Positions 8,714 to 19,253 of a DNA stretch of 64,000 bases are shown in pieces. Under the pieces are notes generated by a model. That model did no database searches and was not told where the DNA came from. It saw only the letters and a program-made list of their open reading frames with translations. Each line of letters begins with the position of its first letter. The first letter of the stretch is position 1. Source of the DNA: Nocardia terrae (GTDB taxonomy: Bacteria > Actinomycetota > Actinomycetes > Mycobacteriales > Mycobacteriaceae); assembly GCF_009760405.1 (NCBI RefSeq), contig NZ_WRPP01000004.1, forward strand, positions 62,001 to 126,000, written 5' to 3'. A program made the translations under genes and the position numbers.

Positions 8714-10026
8714 CCACGTTCAAGGACCGTTCCGACGTATTCGCCGAGCTCGGAACCAAACTCAGCATTGCCGAGATCTTCGAGACTCTGCTCGACGGCC
8801 CCGTGCCCATCAGGCTGACCTGCTACGACGGCAGCAGCGCCGGGCCGCAGGACTCGGAGTTCGGGCTCGAGATCAAGACACCGCGCGGGGTCAACTACAT
8901 CGCCACCGCGCCCGGCGATCTCGGCATGGCCCGCGCCTACATCGCCGGTGACCTGGAGGCCACCGGCGTGCACCCCGGCGACCCCTACGAGCTGCTGAAG
9001 GCCATGGGCGGGTTGAAGTTCCGCCGTCCCACCGCCCTGCAGCTGGTCGTCATCGCCCGCTCGCTGGGCTGGGAGCTGCTCAAGCCGATCGCCCCGCCGC
9101 CGCAGGAGACCCTGCCGCGCTGGCGGCGCATCGCCCTGGAAGGGCTGCGGCACAGCAAGACTCGCGACGCCGAGGCCATCCACCACCACTACGACGTCTC
9201 CAACACGTTCTACGAGTACGTGCTGGGCCCGTCCATGACCTACACCTGCGCGGCCTACGAGGACCCGGCCTGGACCCTCGAGCAGGCGCAGGAGAACAAG
9301 TACCGCCTGGTCTTCGAGAAGCTGAACCTGAAGGCGGGCGACCGGCTGCTCGACATCGGCTGCGGCTGGGGCGGCATGGTGCGCTACGCCGCCAAGCGCG
9401 GGGTCAAGGTCATCGGCGCGACCCTGTCGGCCGAGCAGGCCGAGTGGGCGCAGGCCAAGATCGCCGAGGAGGGCCTGTCCGACCTCGCCGAGGTGCGGCA
9501 CTCCGACTACCGCGACGTGCGCGAGGGCGACTTCGACGCGGTGTCCTCCATCGGGCTCACCGAGCACATCGGAGTGCACAACTACCCGGCCTACTTCGAA
9601 TTCATCAAGTCGAAGCTGAGGGTCGGCGGGCTGTTCCTGAACCACTCCATCACCCGGCCCGACAACACCCGCATCACCAAGGCGGGCGACTTCATCGACC
9701 GCTATGTCTTCCCCGACGGCGAGCTCGCGGGCTCGGGCCGCATCATCACCGAGGTCCAGAACGTGGGCCTCGAGGTGCTGCACGAGGAGAACCTGCGTCA
9801 GCACTACGCGCTCACGCTGGCCGAGTGGTGCGACAACCTGGTGAAGAACTGGGACGACGCGGTCGCCGAGGTCGGCGAGGGCACGGCCAAGGTGTGGGGT
9901 CTGTACATGGCGGGCTGTCAGCTGGGCTTCGAGAAGAACGTCGTTCAGCTGCACCAGGTTCTGGGCGTCAAGCTCGGGGCCGACCAGGCGTGGACGGTGC
10001 CGCTGCGCCCGTGGTGGAAGGCATAA
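8710..10026 (+). CDS. tmsB: Cyclopropane-synthase-type SAM methyltransferase (10-methylene/TBSA)
   Basis: A 438-residue SAM-dependent fatty-acyl methyltransferase of the CFA/UfaA1 family. The SAM loop DIGCGWGGM sits near residues 214-222, followed by the family's IGATLSAEQAEWA and the acidic active-site stretch SSIGLTEHIG. The N-terminal 150 residues form the accessory lipid-binding domain usual for full-length CFA synthases. In the pathway it methylates the C9-C10 double bond of oleoyl phospholipid, giving the intermediate that the upstream FAD enzyme reduces. It overlaps that gene by 4 bases and ends before a strong hairpin, so the pair forms a closed two-gene operon. Its order relative to dnaX matches Rv3720 of M. 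tuberculosis. It could instead make cyclopropane rings, but pairing with the FAD enzyme favours 10-methylation. Confidence 0.86.
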   Translation: MTTFKDRSDVFAELGTKLSIAEIFETLLDGPVPIRLTCYDGSSAGPQDSEFGLEIKTPRGVNYIATAPGDLGMARAYIAGDLEATGVHPGDPYELLKAMGGLKFRRPTALQLVVIARSLGWELLKPIAPPPQETLPRWRRIALEGLRHSKTRDAEAIHHHYDVSNTFYEYVLGPSMTYTCAAYEDPAWTLEQAQENKYRLVFEKLNLKAGDRLLDIGCGWGGMVRYAAKRGVKVIGATLSAEQAEWAQAKIAEEGLSDLAEVRHSDYRDVREGDFDAVSSIGLTEHIGVHNYPAYFEFIKSKLRVGGLFLNHSITRPDNTRITKAGDFIDRYVFPDGELAGSGRIITEVQNVGLEVLHEENLRQHYALTLAEWCDNLVKNWDDAVAEVGEGTAKVWGLYMAGCQLGFEKNVVQLHQVLGVKLGADQAWTVPLRPWWKA

Positions 10027-10045
10027 CTCCCAGGGGCTCTCAGGG

Positions 10046-10096
10046 GTGAACCGAAGCGGGCGTGCGGACATGTTCCGCACGCCCGCTTCGGTTCAC
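10046..10096. terminator. 22-bp perfect hairpin, bidirectional terminator
   Basis: Arms at 10046-10067 and 10075-10096 are exact inverted repeats around a 7-base loop. The hairpin sits 20 bases after the methyltransferase stop. Its right arm contains the stop codon of the convergent esterase gene (10095-10093), so one element can end both transcripts. There is no U-tract, which is common for actinobacterial terminators. Confidence 0.85.
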
Positions 10097-11550
10097 GACG
10101 AGATACCCGCCACCGGGATACCCAGGCGCGCGGTCATCCACGGGAATGACGAGGTGAACGCCGCCGCCGCGAACTGCCAGGTGTGCCCGCCCTCGGTGGT
10201 GTGCACCGTGCAGTTGATGTTCACCTTCTGCCCCTGGCTGCACAGCTCCTCGGCCGCGCCGACCTCGCCGGTGTCGAACACGCCGTCCTTGCCGCCCATG
10301 CCGACCTTGCTCTCGTCGACCTGTTGCTGCTGCCGCATGTAAGCCTGCACCCGGGGGTCGGAGGCCATCTTCTTCTGCGACGCGGGCGGCGTCAGATCGT
10401 CGAACAGGCCGACGGTGTCGGGGTACGCGCCGTGCTTGCGCATCACCGTGACGGGATCGAAGGCCGCCCAGGCGTTCTCGTCGCCGCCGAAGAGCCGCTT
10501 GATCGACTGCTCCTTGTTGCCCGCCGCCGGACCCAGATCGCCCGCGATGTCCACGAAGGTGCCGAACTGCTCCGGATGCATGACCGCCAGGTCGACCGCG
10601 CAGGTGCCGCCCATGGACCAGCCGACGATGCCCCACTTCGCCGGGTCCGCGGACGCGTCGAAGGTCGATTCCACATAGGCGGGCACGTCCTTGGTGAGGT
10701 GGTCCGCCGCGTCGCCGCGGGGGCCGTTCACGCACTCGGTGTCGTTGTTGAAGGCGCCGCCGGAGTCCACGAAGACCAGAATCGGCGTCAGGCCGTTGTT
10801 GGACTTCGCGAAATCGTCCACGCTCTGCATGATCTGACCGCTGTTCACCCAGTCCTTGGGTGTGTTGAACTCACCGCCGATCATCATGACCACCGGCAGG
10901 GTGGGCGGCTTGTCGCCCTGGAACCAGGCGGGCGGCAGGTACACGTATTCGGTGCGGTGCTTGAAGTGGCTGCCCGACTCCGGAATGTCCACCGGCACGA
11001 TCCGGCCGGTGCCCACATCCGTGTTCCGCAGCGACGCCAGCGATTCCAGATCGGTCTGATGCGGCAGCGGCTCGGCGGTCAGGGCGGCCCAGGCCGCGTT
11101 CGCGGTCGGGTAGTAGCCCACCCACTGGTTCAGGACGACGCCGACGTTCAGCAGCGTGGCGGGGATCGCCAGAAAGGCCACGATCCGCTGCCACCAGCTG
11201 CCGCTGCGAATGCCGACCACGGCGGCCCCGAGCGCCGCGCCCGCCAACCCGACCGCGATCCACAGCAGCTTCGGCGCCGGATCCGAGGCCAGACCCTCGT
11301 CATTGGTGTACGTCCACGAGGCCCACACCACCGCGAGCGCGAACACGGCGACGATCGGCATGATCCACAACCACCAGCGGCGGGTGAACCGCGCCAGCGC
11401 GACGATGAGCAGGAAGACCGCCACGAAGGTGATCACCTGGGGCAGCCAGCCGTGCAACAGCGAAACCCCGTGGTGGAAGCCCGGATATCCGACCTGGGTG
11501 TGGGTGGGCATCTGGGGTGCGGGCGGCACGGCGGGTGGCGATTGCAGCAT
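10093..11550 (-). CDS. Membrane-anchored esterase (alpha/beta hydrolase, Antigen 85-like fold)
   Basis: About 485 residues from ATG 11550; an in-frame GTG at 11565 is also possible, and neither has a clear ribosome binding site. The N-terminal 150 residues hold four hydrophobic segments (for example VITFVAVFLLIVALA and LWIMPIVAVFALAVVW). An extracytoplasmic esterase domain of the PF00756 type follows. The nucleophile elbow GWSMGG puts the catalytic Ser near 311, and EGGHTWQFAAAAF near the C-terminus supplies the likely catalytic His. Corynebacteriales use this fold for mycolyltransferases and for several cell-envelope esterases of unknown substrate. The four-helix anchor fits the second group. 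Its 5' end lies about 100 bases after the pknK stop, so cotranscription is possible. The exact lipid substrate cannot be read from sequence. Confidence 0.78.
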   Translation of the reverse strand: MLQSPPAVPPAPQMPTHTQVGYPGFHHGVSLLHGWLPQVITFVAVFLLIVALARFTRRWWLWIMPIVAVFALAVVWASWTYTNDEGLASDPAPKLLWIAVGLAGAALGAAVVGIRSGSWWQRIVAFLAIPATLLNVGVVLNQWVGYYPTANAAWAALTAEPLPHQTDLESLASLRNTDVGTGRIVPVDIPESGSHFKHRTEYVYLPPAWFQGDKPPTLPVVMMIGGEFNTPKDWVNSGQIMQSVDDFAKSNNGLTPILVFVDSGGAFNNDTECVNGPRGDAADHLTKDVPAYVESTFDASADPAKWGIVGWSMGGTCAVDLAVMHPEQFGTFVDIAGDLGPAAGNKEQSIKRLFGGDENAWAAFDPVTVMRKHGAYPDTVGLFDDLTPPASQKKMASDPRVQAYMRQQQQVDESKVGMGGKDGVFDTGEVGAAEELCSQGQKVNINCTVHTTEGGHTWQFAAAAFTSSFPWMTARLGIPVAGISS

Positions 11551-11650
11551 CGGCGTTACGGGCACGTCGCGATTGTGTATGGCGTTCCTCGAGAAACGCT
11601 GTGAATACCCTCCGCGAACTCTGCCGAGCCCTGGCCCAGCGAGCCCCGCG

Positions 11651-14600
11651 CTACAGCAGCGAGTCCAGGAAGCGGCGCGGTACCTCCGGCCCTTCCCCGT
11701 CACCGCTACCCAACGGCATCTCGTGGCGCAGCGTGCGCAATATATTGAGCACCCCGGGCCCCGCGTCCAGCAACGGCCGCGGCCAACCCAATTCGGCGCA
11801 GCGGATCACCACCGGCGTGAGCACCGCGATGGACTCGCCGAGCCAGCCGGAGGCCGAGAGGCATTCGGCCAGCAGCAGGGCCGAGTCGAGTTCGGCCCGG
11901 GGGCGATGCTGTTCCCGGATGCGCGAGTGCAGGGCGCGGGCGCGCTTGACCGCGGTGTCGTCGGTGCCGAGCGGAGCCAGATCGTCGGTCGCCCGGTCCT
12001 CGCCGCGATAGTGCCGGGCCAGCAGCGCGCGAACGGTCGCGATCTCCTCGGCCTCGGCGGCCAGGGCGGCCGCACCCGTCGCGTGACGCAGAGAACGGAC
12101 CATCGGGTCGGTGACCAGTCCGGCGGTCAGCGGATCGGCGGGCAGCCCCAGCCGCATGCGCTCGGCGCGGACATGGGCGGCCAACCGCGTGAGCTTGCGT
12201 TCGGCGGCGATGCGCGCGCCCTCGTCCAGGCGGGCCGTGGCGGTTTCCAGATCGCCGCGCACCGCCTTGACCCGGGCGCCGCTCACGAAGATGGTGACCA
12301 GGAAATCGACCGGACCCACCCGGGCGGTGAGCTCGTGACTCTGATCCAGCAGCCGCTCGGCGCTGTCCAGATCACCACGGCGGTAGGCCACCTCGCCCAG
12401 CAGCGCGGCCGCCACCCGCACCGAATGCGAGCGCGAACCCGCGCGATCCCGGGCGGTCTGCCACGCCTGCTCGAAACAGCGGGTGGCCGCCTCGATATCG
12501 AGCTGCTCATACGCCGCGTCGCCCTGCGCGCACAGGCCGAACACCTCGCCCAGCGGGTCGGCCGAGCGCGCGTGATACGGCGCGGCCCACTCCTGCATAC
12601 CGCGCGCGCCCTCGAAGTCGAAGTCGCACAGGCGCACGAAAGAAGCCAGGTTCGCGGCCGTGGACACCGTCCACGGTGGGAGTTCGTCGGCCAGCTTCAG
12701 ACATTCGGCGATCTTGTCGAGCACCCCGTCGGTGCGGTCGCGCGCCACCTGATCGGCCGCCGCCAGCACCGCGGCCTGGCAGCGCTGATGCACCGCCTCG
12801 GTGTCGTCGGTCCCGCTGCGCGCCAGCATGTTCGACAGCCGGCCCAGCGCGGTGCGCGCGGCGCCCGACTGCTGCAGGTTCACATTGGCGCGGGCCAGCG
12901 CCATCAGCAGCTTCGAGCGCGAGGCCACCTGCTGCACCGGCAGTTTCGACACCGTCCCGAACAGGGTCGCCAGCCGGGAACTGTCGATCAGGTCCATCCC
13001 GCCCTTCTCGACCAGGTCCAGCGCGTAGTTCAGGTCGGTGGCGGCCAGTGCGTGATCCACCGACTGGCGGATCAGATTGTGCGCGGCGAACCAGCGGGAA
13101 GCCTTGCCGTGCAATTTCTTCAACGCTCCCGGATGGGTTCGATCCAGGCGGGCGCGCAGCTGCTCGGCCATGATCGGCTGCATGCGGTACCAGGTCGGAT
13201 CCTCGGCGACCCGATGCACGAACAACTCTCGCCGTTCGGCCTGGTCCAGCAGCTCGGCCGCGTCCTTCGCACCGGTCAACGCCTCGGCGAGGGAGGCGTT
13301 CACCCGCTCGGGAACCGAGATGGCGCTGAGGAATTCGAGCATGCGCGGCTCGATGGTGTCGAACACGTTCTCGGTGAGGTATTCGCGAATCGCCTTGTTG
13401 TCACCGGAAAGCCCGGCGATGAGCCGATCCACGTCGTGCTCCGCCGAGCGCAACGAGAGTCCGGCCAGCTGGATCGCCGCGGGCCAGCCGTCGGTGGCGG
13501 TGTGAATCTGCTCGACCTGGCGGTCGCTCAATTCCAGCCCCATGCGCGTGACCAGGATCTGACGGGTCTCGTCCTGGGTCAGCCGCAGCTCCTGACAACC
13601 GATCTCCACCAGTTCGTCGGCGACCTGCATCCGGCTCAACGGGAGTCCGGCCCGCTCGCGGCTGGTGATCACGAAACGCAGATGGTGCGAACAGTTGTCG
13701 AGCAGCGACTCCATGGCTCGCTGCGCGCCGGCGTCGGTGATGCGATGCCAGCCGTCCACCACCACGACCACGGGACTGTCGCTCGCGGCCACCTCGTCGA
13801 TGAGCGCCGACACCGCGTATGGCACCGCCTCGGCGGGCCGCTCCTCCAGCAGCTGCTCGAGCCCCGCGCCGATCTCCGGACGCACCTTGCGGATCGCGGC
13901 GATGACGTGGGCCAGCAGCCACACCTCGTTGTCGTCGTCGCGGTCGATGCCGATCCAGGCCACCGTCACCCCGCGGTCGGTGAGCTCGGCGCACCACTGC
14001 GCGGCCAGCGTGGACTTGCCGAATCCGGCCGGGCCGTGGATCACCGCCAACCGGCGACGACCGCCCGCGCGCAGCTCCTCCATCAGCCGGGGGCGCGGAA
14101 TCGGTTCGCGCGCCGGGGACGGCGGCAGGAATTTCGTCGCGGCCGTGGGCGGCAGCGTGTTTCCGGTGGACGTGAACCGGGCGCTCGGGGAGCCCGGGGG
14201 CCGCAGGGTCAGCGACGGACTGCGCGGCGCGGTCACCACCGTGTGCGTCCGCTGGCGCGTATACGCCTGCGTCGCTTCGGAATCCGAGCCGTCGCCCGTT
14301 CCTTCCTCGCCCTCGAGCAGCGCCATCTCGTCGGGCACCTGCCCGTTCTCGCCCTGCACCGTCCGCAGCAGGTCACCGAATTCCACCGCGGTGCCCGGCC
14401 GATCACCCGGATTCGGCGACATGGCGGCCTCGATGGCCGCGGCCACGTTCGGGGGGATCTCCAGCTCTCGCAGATCCGGAACCGGCTGGCTGGTGATGCG
14501 CAGGAATTGCGCGATGACTTTCTCCCCCGCCTGCCGCTCGTACGCGGCGTGACCGGTCAGCAGGGCGAACAGGGTGGAGCCGAGGCCGTAGACGTCGGAG

Positions 14601-15247
14601 GCCACCGTCGGCTCATCGCCCTTGAGCACCTCCGGGGCCGTGAAGGCGGGCGAGCCGGTGATCAAGCTCGTCGAGGTGCGGAAACCGCCTGGGATGCGGG
14701 CGATTCCGAAATCGGTGAGCTGCGGTTCCCCATAGCGGCTCAACAGCACATTGGCCGGTTTCACATCCCGGTGCAGTACTTCGGCGCGGTGCGCGGTCTC
14801 GATGGCCCCGGCCAGCTTCACCCCGACGCGCAGCGAGTCGATCCACGACAGCGGCCCGCTGTCGCGCACCACCTGCTCGAGCGATCCCCTTGTCGCATAG
14901 GGCATCACGATGTACGGCAGCCCGCTGGGCGTCACGTCCACCTGCAGGATGTCGACGATATTCGGGTGCCCCGAGAGCCGGCCCATGGCGTGTTCCTCGC
15001 GCAGGAAGCGCTCCAGCCCATCGTCGTCGATCTCGGTGGACAGCACCTTGACCGCCACCACCCGATCCAGGGATCGCTGGGCACAGCGGTACACCACCCC
15101 GAAACCGCCCCGCCCGATCTCCTCCGCGTCGAACAGCCCCATGGCCTCGAGCTCATCGGTGATCGTCATGGGAAGGTAGGCCTGCGTGGAGTTTTCGGGA
15201 GGGGTCTGTTCATTCCGGGGGTCCCCCGGACGCGCCTGTGGATTCAT
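11651..15247 (-). CDS. pknK: PknK-like Ser/Thr kinase fused to a MalT-like ATPase/TPR regulator
   Basis: About 1,198 residues from ATG 15247 (AGG eight bases upstream; an in-frame GTG at 15256 is less likely). Residues 40-300 are a Hanks-type kinase: glycine loop GRGGFG (45-50), Lys67 in AVKVL, HRDVKPAN with Asp161, and TDFGIAR with Asp179. After a Thr/Pro/Ser-rich linker comes a STAND ATPase of the MalT/LuxR-regulator kind (GPAGFGKST Walker A, VVVVDGWHRI Walker B), then helical TPR-like repeats to the C-terminus. No LuxR helix-turn-helix is visible at the end. In mycobacteria PknK links kinase activity to transcription, translation and stress adaptation. This protein is longer than the 1,110 residues I recall for M. 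tuberculosis PknK. Its ligand and substrates are unknown. The esterase gene lies downstream on the same strand. Confidence 0.87.
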   Translation of the reverse strand: MNPQARPGDPRNEQTPPENSTQAYLPMTITDELEAMGLFDAEEIGRGGFGVVYRCAQRSLDRVVAVKVLSTEIDDDGLERFLREEHAMGRLSGHPNIVDILQVDVTPSGLPYIVMPYATRGSLEQVVRDSGPLSWIDSLRVGVKLAGAIETAHRAEVLHRDVKPANVLLSRYGEPQLTDFGIARIPGGFRTSTSLITGSPAFTAPEVLKGDEPTVASDVYGLGSTLFALLTGHAAYERQAGEKVIAQFLRITSQPVPDLRELEIPPNVAAAIEAAMSPNPGDRPGTAVEFGDLLRTVQGENGQVPDEMALLEGEEGTGDGSDSEATQAYTRQRTHTVVTAPRSPSLTLRPPGSPSARFTSTGNTLPPTAATKFLPPSPAREPIPRPRLMEELRAGGRRRLAVIHGPAGFGKSTLAAQWCAELTDRGVTVAWIGIDRDDDNEVWLLAHVIAAIRKVRPEIGAGLEQLLEERPAEAVPYAVSALIDEVAASDSPVVVVVDGWHRITDAGAQRAMESLLDNCSHHLRFVITSRERAGLPLSRMQVADELVEIGCQELRLTQDETRQILVTRMGLELSDRQVEQIHTATDGWPAAIQLAGLSLRSAEHDVDRLIAGLSGDNKAIREYLTENVFDTIEPRMLEFLSAISVPERVNASLAEALTGAKDAAELLDQAERRELFVHRVAEDPTWYRMQPIMAEQLRARLDRTHPGALKKLHGKASRWFAAHNLIRQSVDHALAATDLNYALDLVEKGGMDLIDSSRLATLFGTVSKLPVQQVASRSKLLMALARANVNLQQSGAARTALGRLSNMLARSGTDDTEAVHQRCQAAVLAAADQVARDRTDGVLDKIAECLKLADELPPWTVSTAANLASFVRLCDFDFEGARGMQEWAAPYHARSADPLGEVFGLCAQGDAAYEQLDIEAATRCFEQAWQTARDRAGSRSHSVRVAAALLGEVAYRRGDLDSAERLLDQSHELTARVGPVDFLVTIFVSGARVKAVRGDLETATARLDEGARIAAERKLTRLAAHVRAERMRLGLPADPLTAGLVTDPMVRSLRHATGAAALAAEAEEIATVRALLARHYRGEDRATDDLAPLGTDDTAVKRARALHSRIREQHRPRAELDSALLLAECLSASGWLGESIAVLTPVVIRCAELGWPRPLLDAGPGVLNILRTLRHEMPLGSGDGEGPEVPRRFLDSLL

Positions 15248-15446
15248 CGCGACCACCTCGAACTACCACTGCTCCCCCGCCTCCCCGCGACTTCAGCGGA
15301 CAAGCGAGAGCCGTTGCCGGTTTCGTACCCGTTCGACGGTCGGGTACCGAACCGATTTTAGACGTACCCGACGAGTTACCCGGGTCGCAACGAGATCACT
15401 TGTCCCGTTGGGCTACGTTTCATTCCCTTCATATCTGGTAAATCGC

Positions 15447-15483
15447 CGAGACCCGGGTCGCGTATTTCGCGACCCGGGTCTCG
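15447..15483 (-). terminator. 16-bp hairpin after fadB
   Basis: Perfect arms 15447-15462 and 15468-15483 with loop TATTT lie 36 bases past the fadB stop on its own strand, in the gap before pknK. There is no U-tract. It probably ends the fadA-fadB transcript. Confidence 0.75.
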
Positions 15484-15518
15484 GGTTCTACCGACTCAGC
15501 GGGGCAACCGCTTCAGCC

Positions 15519-17672
15519 TTACTTGCGCAGCGAAGCCGGAACCTCGAAGCGGTTGCCGAACTTGGCGGCCAGCTCGTCGGCGCGGGCCACGAAGGCCTCC
15601 TGGCCGCCCGGGTAGCCCACGATGAACTGGTGGGTGCCACCGGTCCAGGCCGGGAAGCCGATGCCGAAGATCGAGCCGATGTTGGCGTCGGCGGTCGAGG
15701 TCAGCACGTTCTCGTCGAAGCACTTCTGGGTCTCGATGGCCTCGGCGAACAGCATGCGGTCCTTGAGATCCTGCAGCGTGACGCCCGCGGGAAGAGCGGT
15801 CGAGGTGCCGAAGGTAGAACGCAGCTCCGACCACAGGCCGGTGGCCTTGCCGTCGACGTAGTCGTAGAAGCCCGCGCCGCCGGCCTTGCCCTTGCGGTCG
15901 AACTCGCCCACCATCTTGTCGAGGATCTTCGCGGTCGCGCCCGAGGCGGCGTCGATCTCGCCACCGGCGGCCACGATGGCCTCGGCGGTCTCCTTGTAGA
16001 TCTTCTGCATGGTGGTGAAGTTCAGCTCGTCCGACAGCTTCAGCGGCGCCGCCGGGTAGCCCGCCTGCAGACCGGCCTGCTCGATGGTCTGCGGGTCGAC
16101 GCCCTCACCGAGCATCATGATGGCCTCGTTGATGAACTTGCCGATCACGCGCGAGGTGTAGAAGCCGCGCGAGTCGTTCACCACGATCGGGGTCTTGCGG
16201 ATGGCGAGGGTGTAGTCGTACACCCGGGCCAGCGCCTCGTCGGAGGTCTTCTCGCCCTTGATGATCTCGACCAGCGGCATCTTGTCGACCGGGGAGAAGA
16301 AGTGGATGCCGATGAAGTCCTCGGCCCGCTTCACGCCATTGGCCAGCAGGGTGATGGGCAGGGTCGAGGTGTTGGAGCCGAGCAGCGCGTCGGCGTCCAC
16401 GATGTCCTCGATCTCGCCGAAGACCTTCGCCTTGAGCTCCGGGTTCTCGAACACGGCCTCGATGACGAAGTCCACACCCGCGAAGTCGGCCGCGTCGGCG
16501 GTCGGCTTGATGCGGTCGAGCAGGGTCTTGGACTTCTCCTCGGTGGTCTTGCCGCGGGAGAGCGCCTTCTCCTCGAGCTTGACCGAGTAGTCCTTGCCCT
16601 TGTTGGCGGCCTCGATGGTGACGTCCTTGAGGACGACGTCGATGCCGGCCTTGGCGGTGACGTACGCGATGCCCGCGCCCATCATGCCCGCGCCGATCAC
16701 GCCGACCTTCTTGATCTCACGCTTCGGCACGTCCTTGGGACGCGAACCGCCGTTGTTGATGTGCTGCAGGTCGAAGAAGAACGCCTGGATCATGTTCTTC
16801 GCGACCGGGCCGGTCAGCAGCGAGACGAAGTAGCGCGACTCGATGAGCGAGGCGTTGTCGAAGTCGACCTGCGCGCCCTCGACCGCGGCGGCCATGATGG
16901 CCTGCGGCGCCGGCATGTTCTGGCCCTTGAGCTGCTTGCGCAGGTTGGCCGGGAAGGCCGGGAGGTTCGCGGCCAGCGCGGGGCTGGACGGGGTGCCGCC
17001 CGGGATCTTGTAGCCCTTGACGTCCCACGGCTGCACGCCGCCCTCGGGGTTGGCCTTGATCCACGCCTTGGCGGCCGGGACCAGCTCCTCGACGGTGGCG
17101 ACGGTCTCGTGGATGAGACCGGTGGCCTTGGCCTTCTGCGCGTTGAACTTGGTGCCCTGCAGCAGGACACCCATCAGGCCGTTGGCGATGCCGAGCATGC
17201 GGGTGATGCGGGTGACGCCGCCACCGGCCGGGAGCAGGCCGAGGGAGACCTCGGGCAGGCCCAGCTGCACGGCCTTGATGTCGGCCGCGATGCGGTGGTG
17301 GGTGGCCAGGGCGATCTCCAGGCCGCCGCCCAGGGCCGCACCGTTGATGGCCGAAACCACCGGCTTGCCAAGGGTTTCCAGACGACGCAGGTCGTCCTTG
17401 ATGAAGGTCAGCTCTTCCATGATGGCCGCGGCGTCCGCCGGGGTGGTCTGCATCATGTTCTTGAGGTCACCGCCGGCGAAGAAGGTCTTCTTCGCGGAGG
17501 TGATGACGACACCGGTGATGTCGTCCTTCTCGGCGACCAGGCGGTCCACGGTGGCCCGCATGGAGTCCTTGTAGAGCTGGTTCATGGTGTTGGCGCCCTG
17601 GTTCGGGTCGTCCATGGTCAGCACGACGATGCCGTCGGCGTCCTTTTCCCAGCCGATCATGTTCTCGGTCAT
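15519..17672 (-). CDS. fadB: Beta-oxidation multifunctional enzyme: enoyl-CoA hydratase / 3-hydroxyacyl-CoA dehydrogenase
   Basis: 717 residues, close to the length of mycobacterial FadB. The start is ATG 17672 (MTENMIGWEK), with GGGAGAG upstream; the 47 codons before it belong to the intergenic repeat. The N-terminal crotonase domain (about 1-190) carries FFAGGDLKNM and ALGGGLEIAL, with oxyanion-hole glycines. A linker leads to the Rossmann dehydrogenase at about 330 (VGVIGAGMMGAGIAY), followed by the HAD C-terminal domain with GSNTSTLPI and FIGIHFFSPVDKMPLVEII, which contains the catalytic His. It hydrates trans-2-enoyl-CoA and oxidises the 3-hydroxy product with NAD. It lies 112 bases after fadA on the same strand, so the two make the alpha and beta parts of the trifunctional complex. 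Orthology to M. tuberculosis fadB (Rv0860) is inferred. Confidence 0.93.
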   Translation of the reverse strand: MTENMIGWEKDADGIVVLTMDDPNQGANTMNQLYKDSMRATVDRLVAEKDDITGVVITSAKKTFFAGGDLKNMMQTTPADAAAIMEELTFIKDDLRRLETLGKPVVSAINGAALGGGLEIALATHHRIAADIKAVQLGLPEVSLGLLPAGGGVTRITRMLGIANGLMGVLLQGTKFNAQKAKATGLIHETVATVEELVPAAKAWIKANPEGGVQPWDVKGYKIPGGTPSSPALAANLPAFPANLRKQLKGQNMPAPQAIMAAAVEGAQVDFDNASLIESRYFVSLLTGPVAKNMIQAFFFDLQHINNGGSRPKDVPKREIKKVGVIGAGMMGAGIAYVTAKAGIDVVLKDVTIEAANKGKDYSVKLEEKALSRGKTTEEKSKTLLDRIKPTADAADFAGVDFVIEAVFENPELKAKVFGEIEDIVDADALLGSNTSTLPITLLANGVKRAEDFIGIHFFSPVDKMPLVEIIKGEKTSDEALARVYDYTLAIRKTPIVVNDSRGFYTSRVIGKFINEAIMMLGEGVDPQTIEQAGLQAGYPAAPLKLSDELNFTTMQKIYKETAEAIVAAGGEIDAASGATAKILDKMVGEFDRKGKAGGAGFYDYVDGKATGLWSELRSTFGTSTALPAGVTLQDLKDRMLFAEAIETQKCFDENVLTSTADANIGSIFGIGFPAWTGGTHQFIVGYPGGQEAFVARADELAAKFGNRFEVPASLRK

Positions 17673-17712
17673 AATGTTTGGTCTCTCCCTTGAGAAAAGT
17701 CTCTGTCGAATT

Positions 17713-17780
17713 CGGCGCGAGCGGGGCCCTGCGTGGTTACGCAGGCTGCCGCCTCCGGGCCCCGACGCTCGCGCCGGCTG
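17713..17780 (-). repeat. Copy 1 of an intergenic hairpin repeat with conserved loop
   Basis: The fadA-fadB gap holds a long hairpin whose outer arms (GGCGCGAGCG plus GGGCCC, with a three-base bulge) enclose a core that recurs almost exactly at 31430-31475. The shared core on the gene strand begins GGCCCGGAGGCGGCAGC and continues, after one C/T difference, as TGCGTAACCACG. Both copies lie between minus-strand genes in the same orientation. In this copy the frame reads PGGGSLRNHAGP and stays open into fadB. A mobile or REP-like repeat, an RNA element, or a coding leader are all possible. Confidence 0.7.
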
Positions 17781-17784
17781 GGCG

Positions 17785-18996
<1,212 letters not shown>

Positions 18997-19091
18997 ATCG
19001 GAGTTTTCCTCTCTTGGGTGCGCCGTCACCGCGTTGTGCGGGCAGTGCCATGGCCTTCAACTTCGCCGACCGGCCTCACGACCGACCGCCT

Positions 19092-19111
19092 GACGGTGTA
19101 CAAACACCGTC
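19092..19111. promoter_or_regulatory. Candidate operator upstream of fadA
   Basis: GACGGTGT-ACAA-ACACCGTC is a perfect 8-bp inverted repeat about 100 bases upstream of the fadA start. A second palindrome, CATAGT-N5-ACTATG, lies at 19198-19214 nearer the dnaX stop. Their size and position suit TetR-family operators. The bound protein is unknown, and the second could simply belong to the dnaX 3' end. Confidence 0.4.
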
Positions 19112-19253
19112 CCGAGCAGGTTTGTTGACGCTCCAGTAACCCGTACGCCTGGGCATACCTTAGAACCTCGCGAAACCGATACTCACGGCCACCCGATCAT
19201 AGTACCGAACTATGCGAACTCCGGTTAACTTAATCTGCCGCCCGGGCGAACTG

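Noticed and set aside
10046..10096. Riboswitch or regulatory RNA between tmsB and the esterase
   Set aside because: The perfect 22-bp hairpin lies between convergent stops, so a terminator explains it.
11156..15361. Very long plus-strand open frame (about 1,400 codons) opposite pknK
   Set aside because: It is a GC-rich antisense frame: Arg/Gly/His/Gln-rich, no domains, and it mirrors a minus-strand kinase with clear motifs.
15186..17693. Plus-strand frame of about 835 codons opposite fadB
   Set aside because: Antisense of a well-supported enzyme, with repetitive Gly/Asp/Val/Leu composition.
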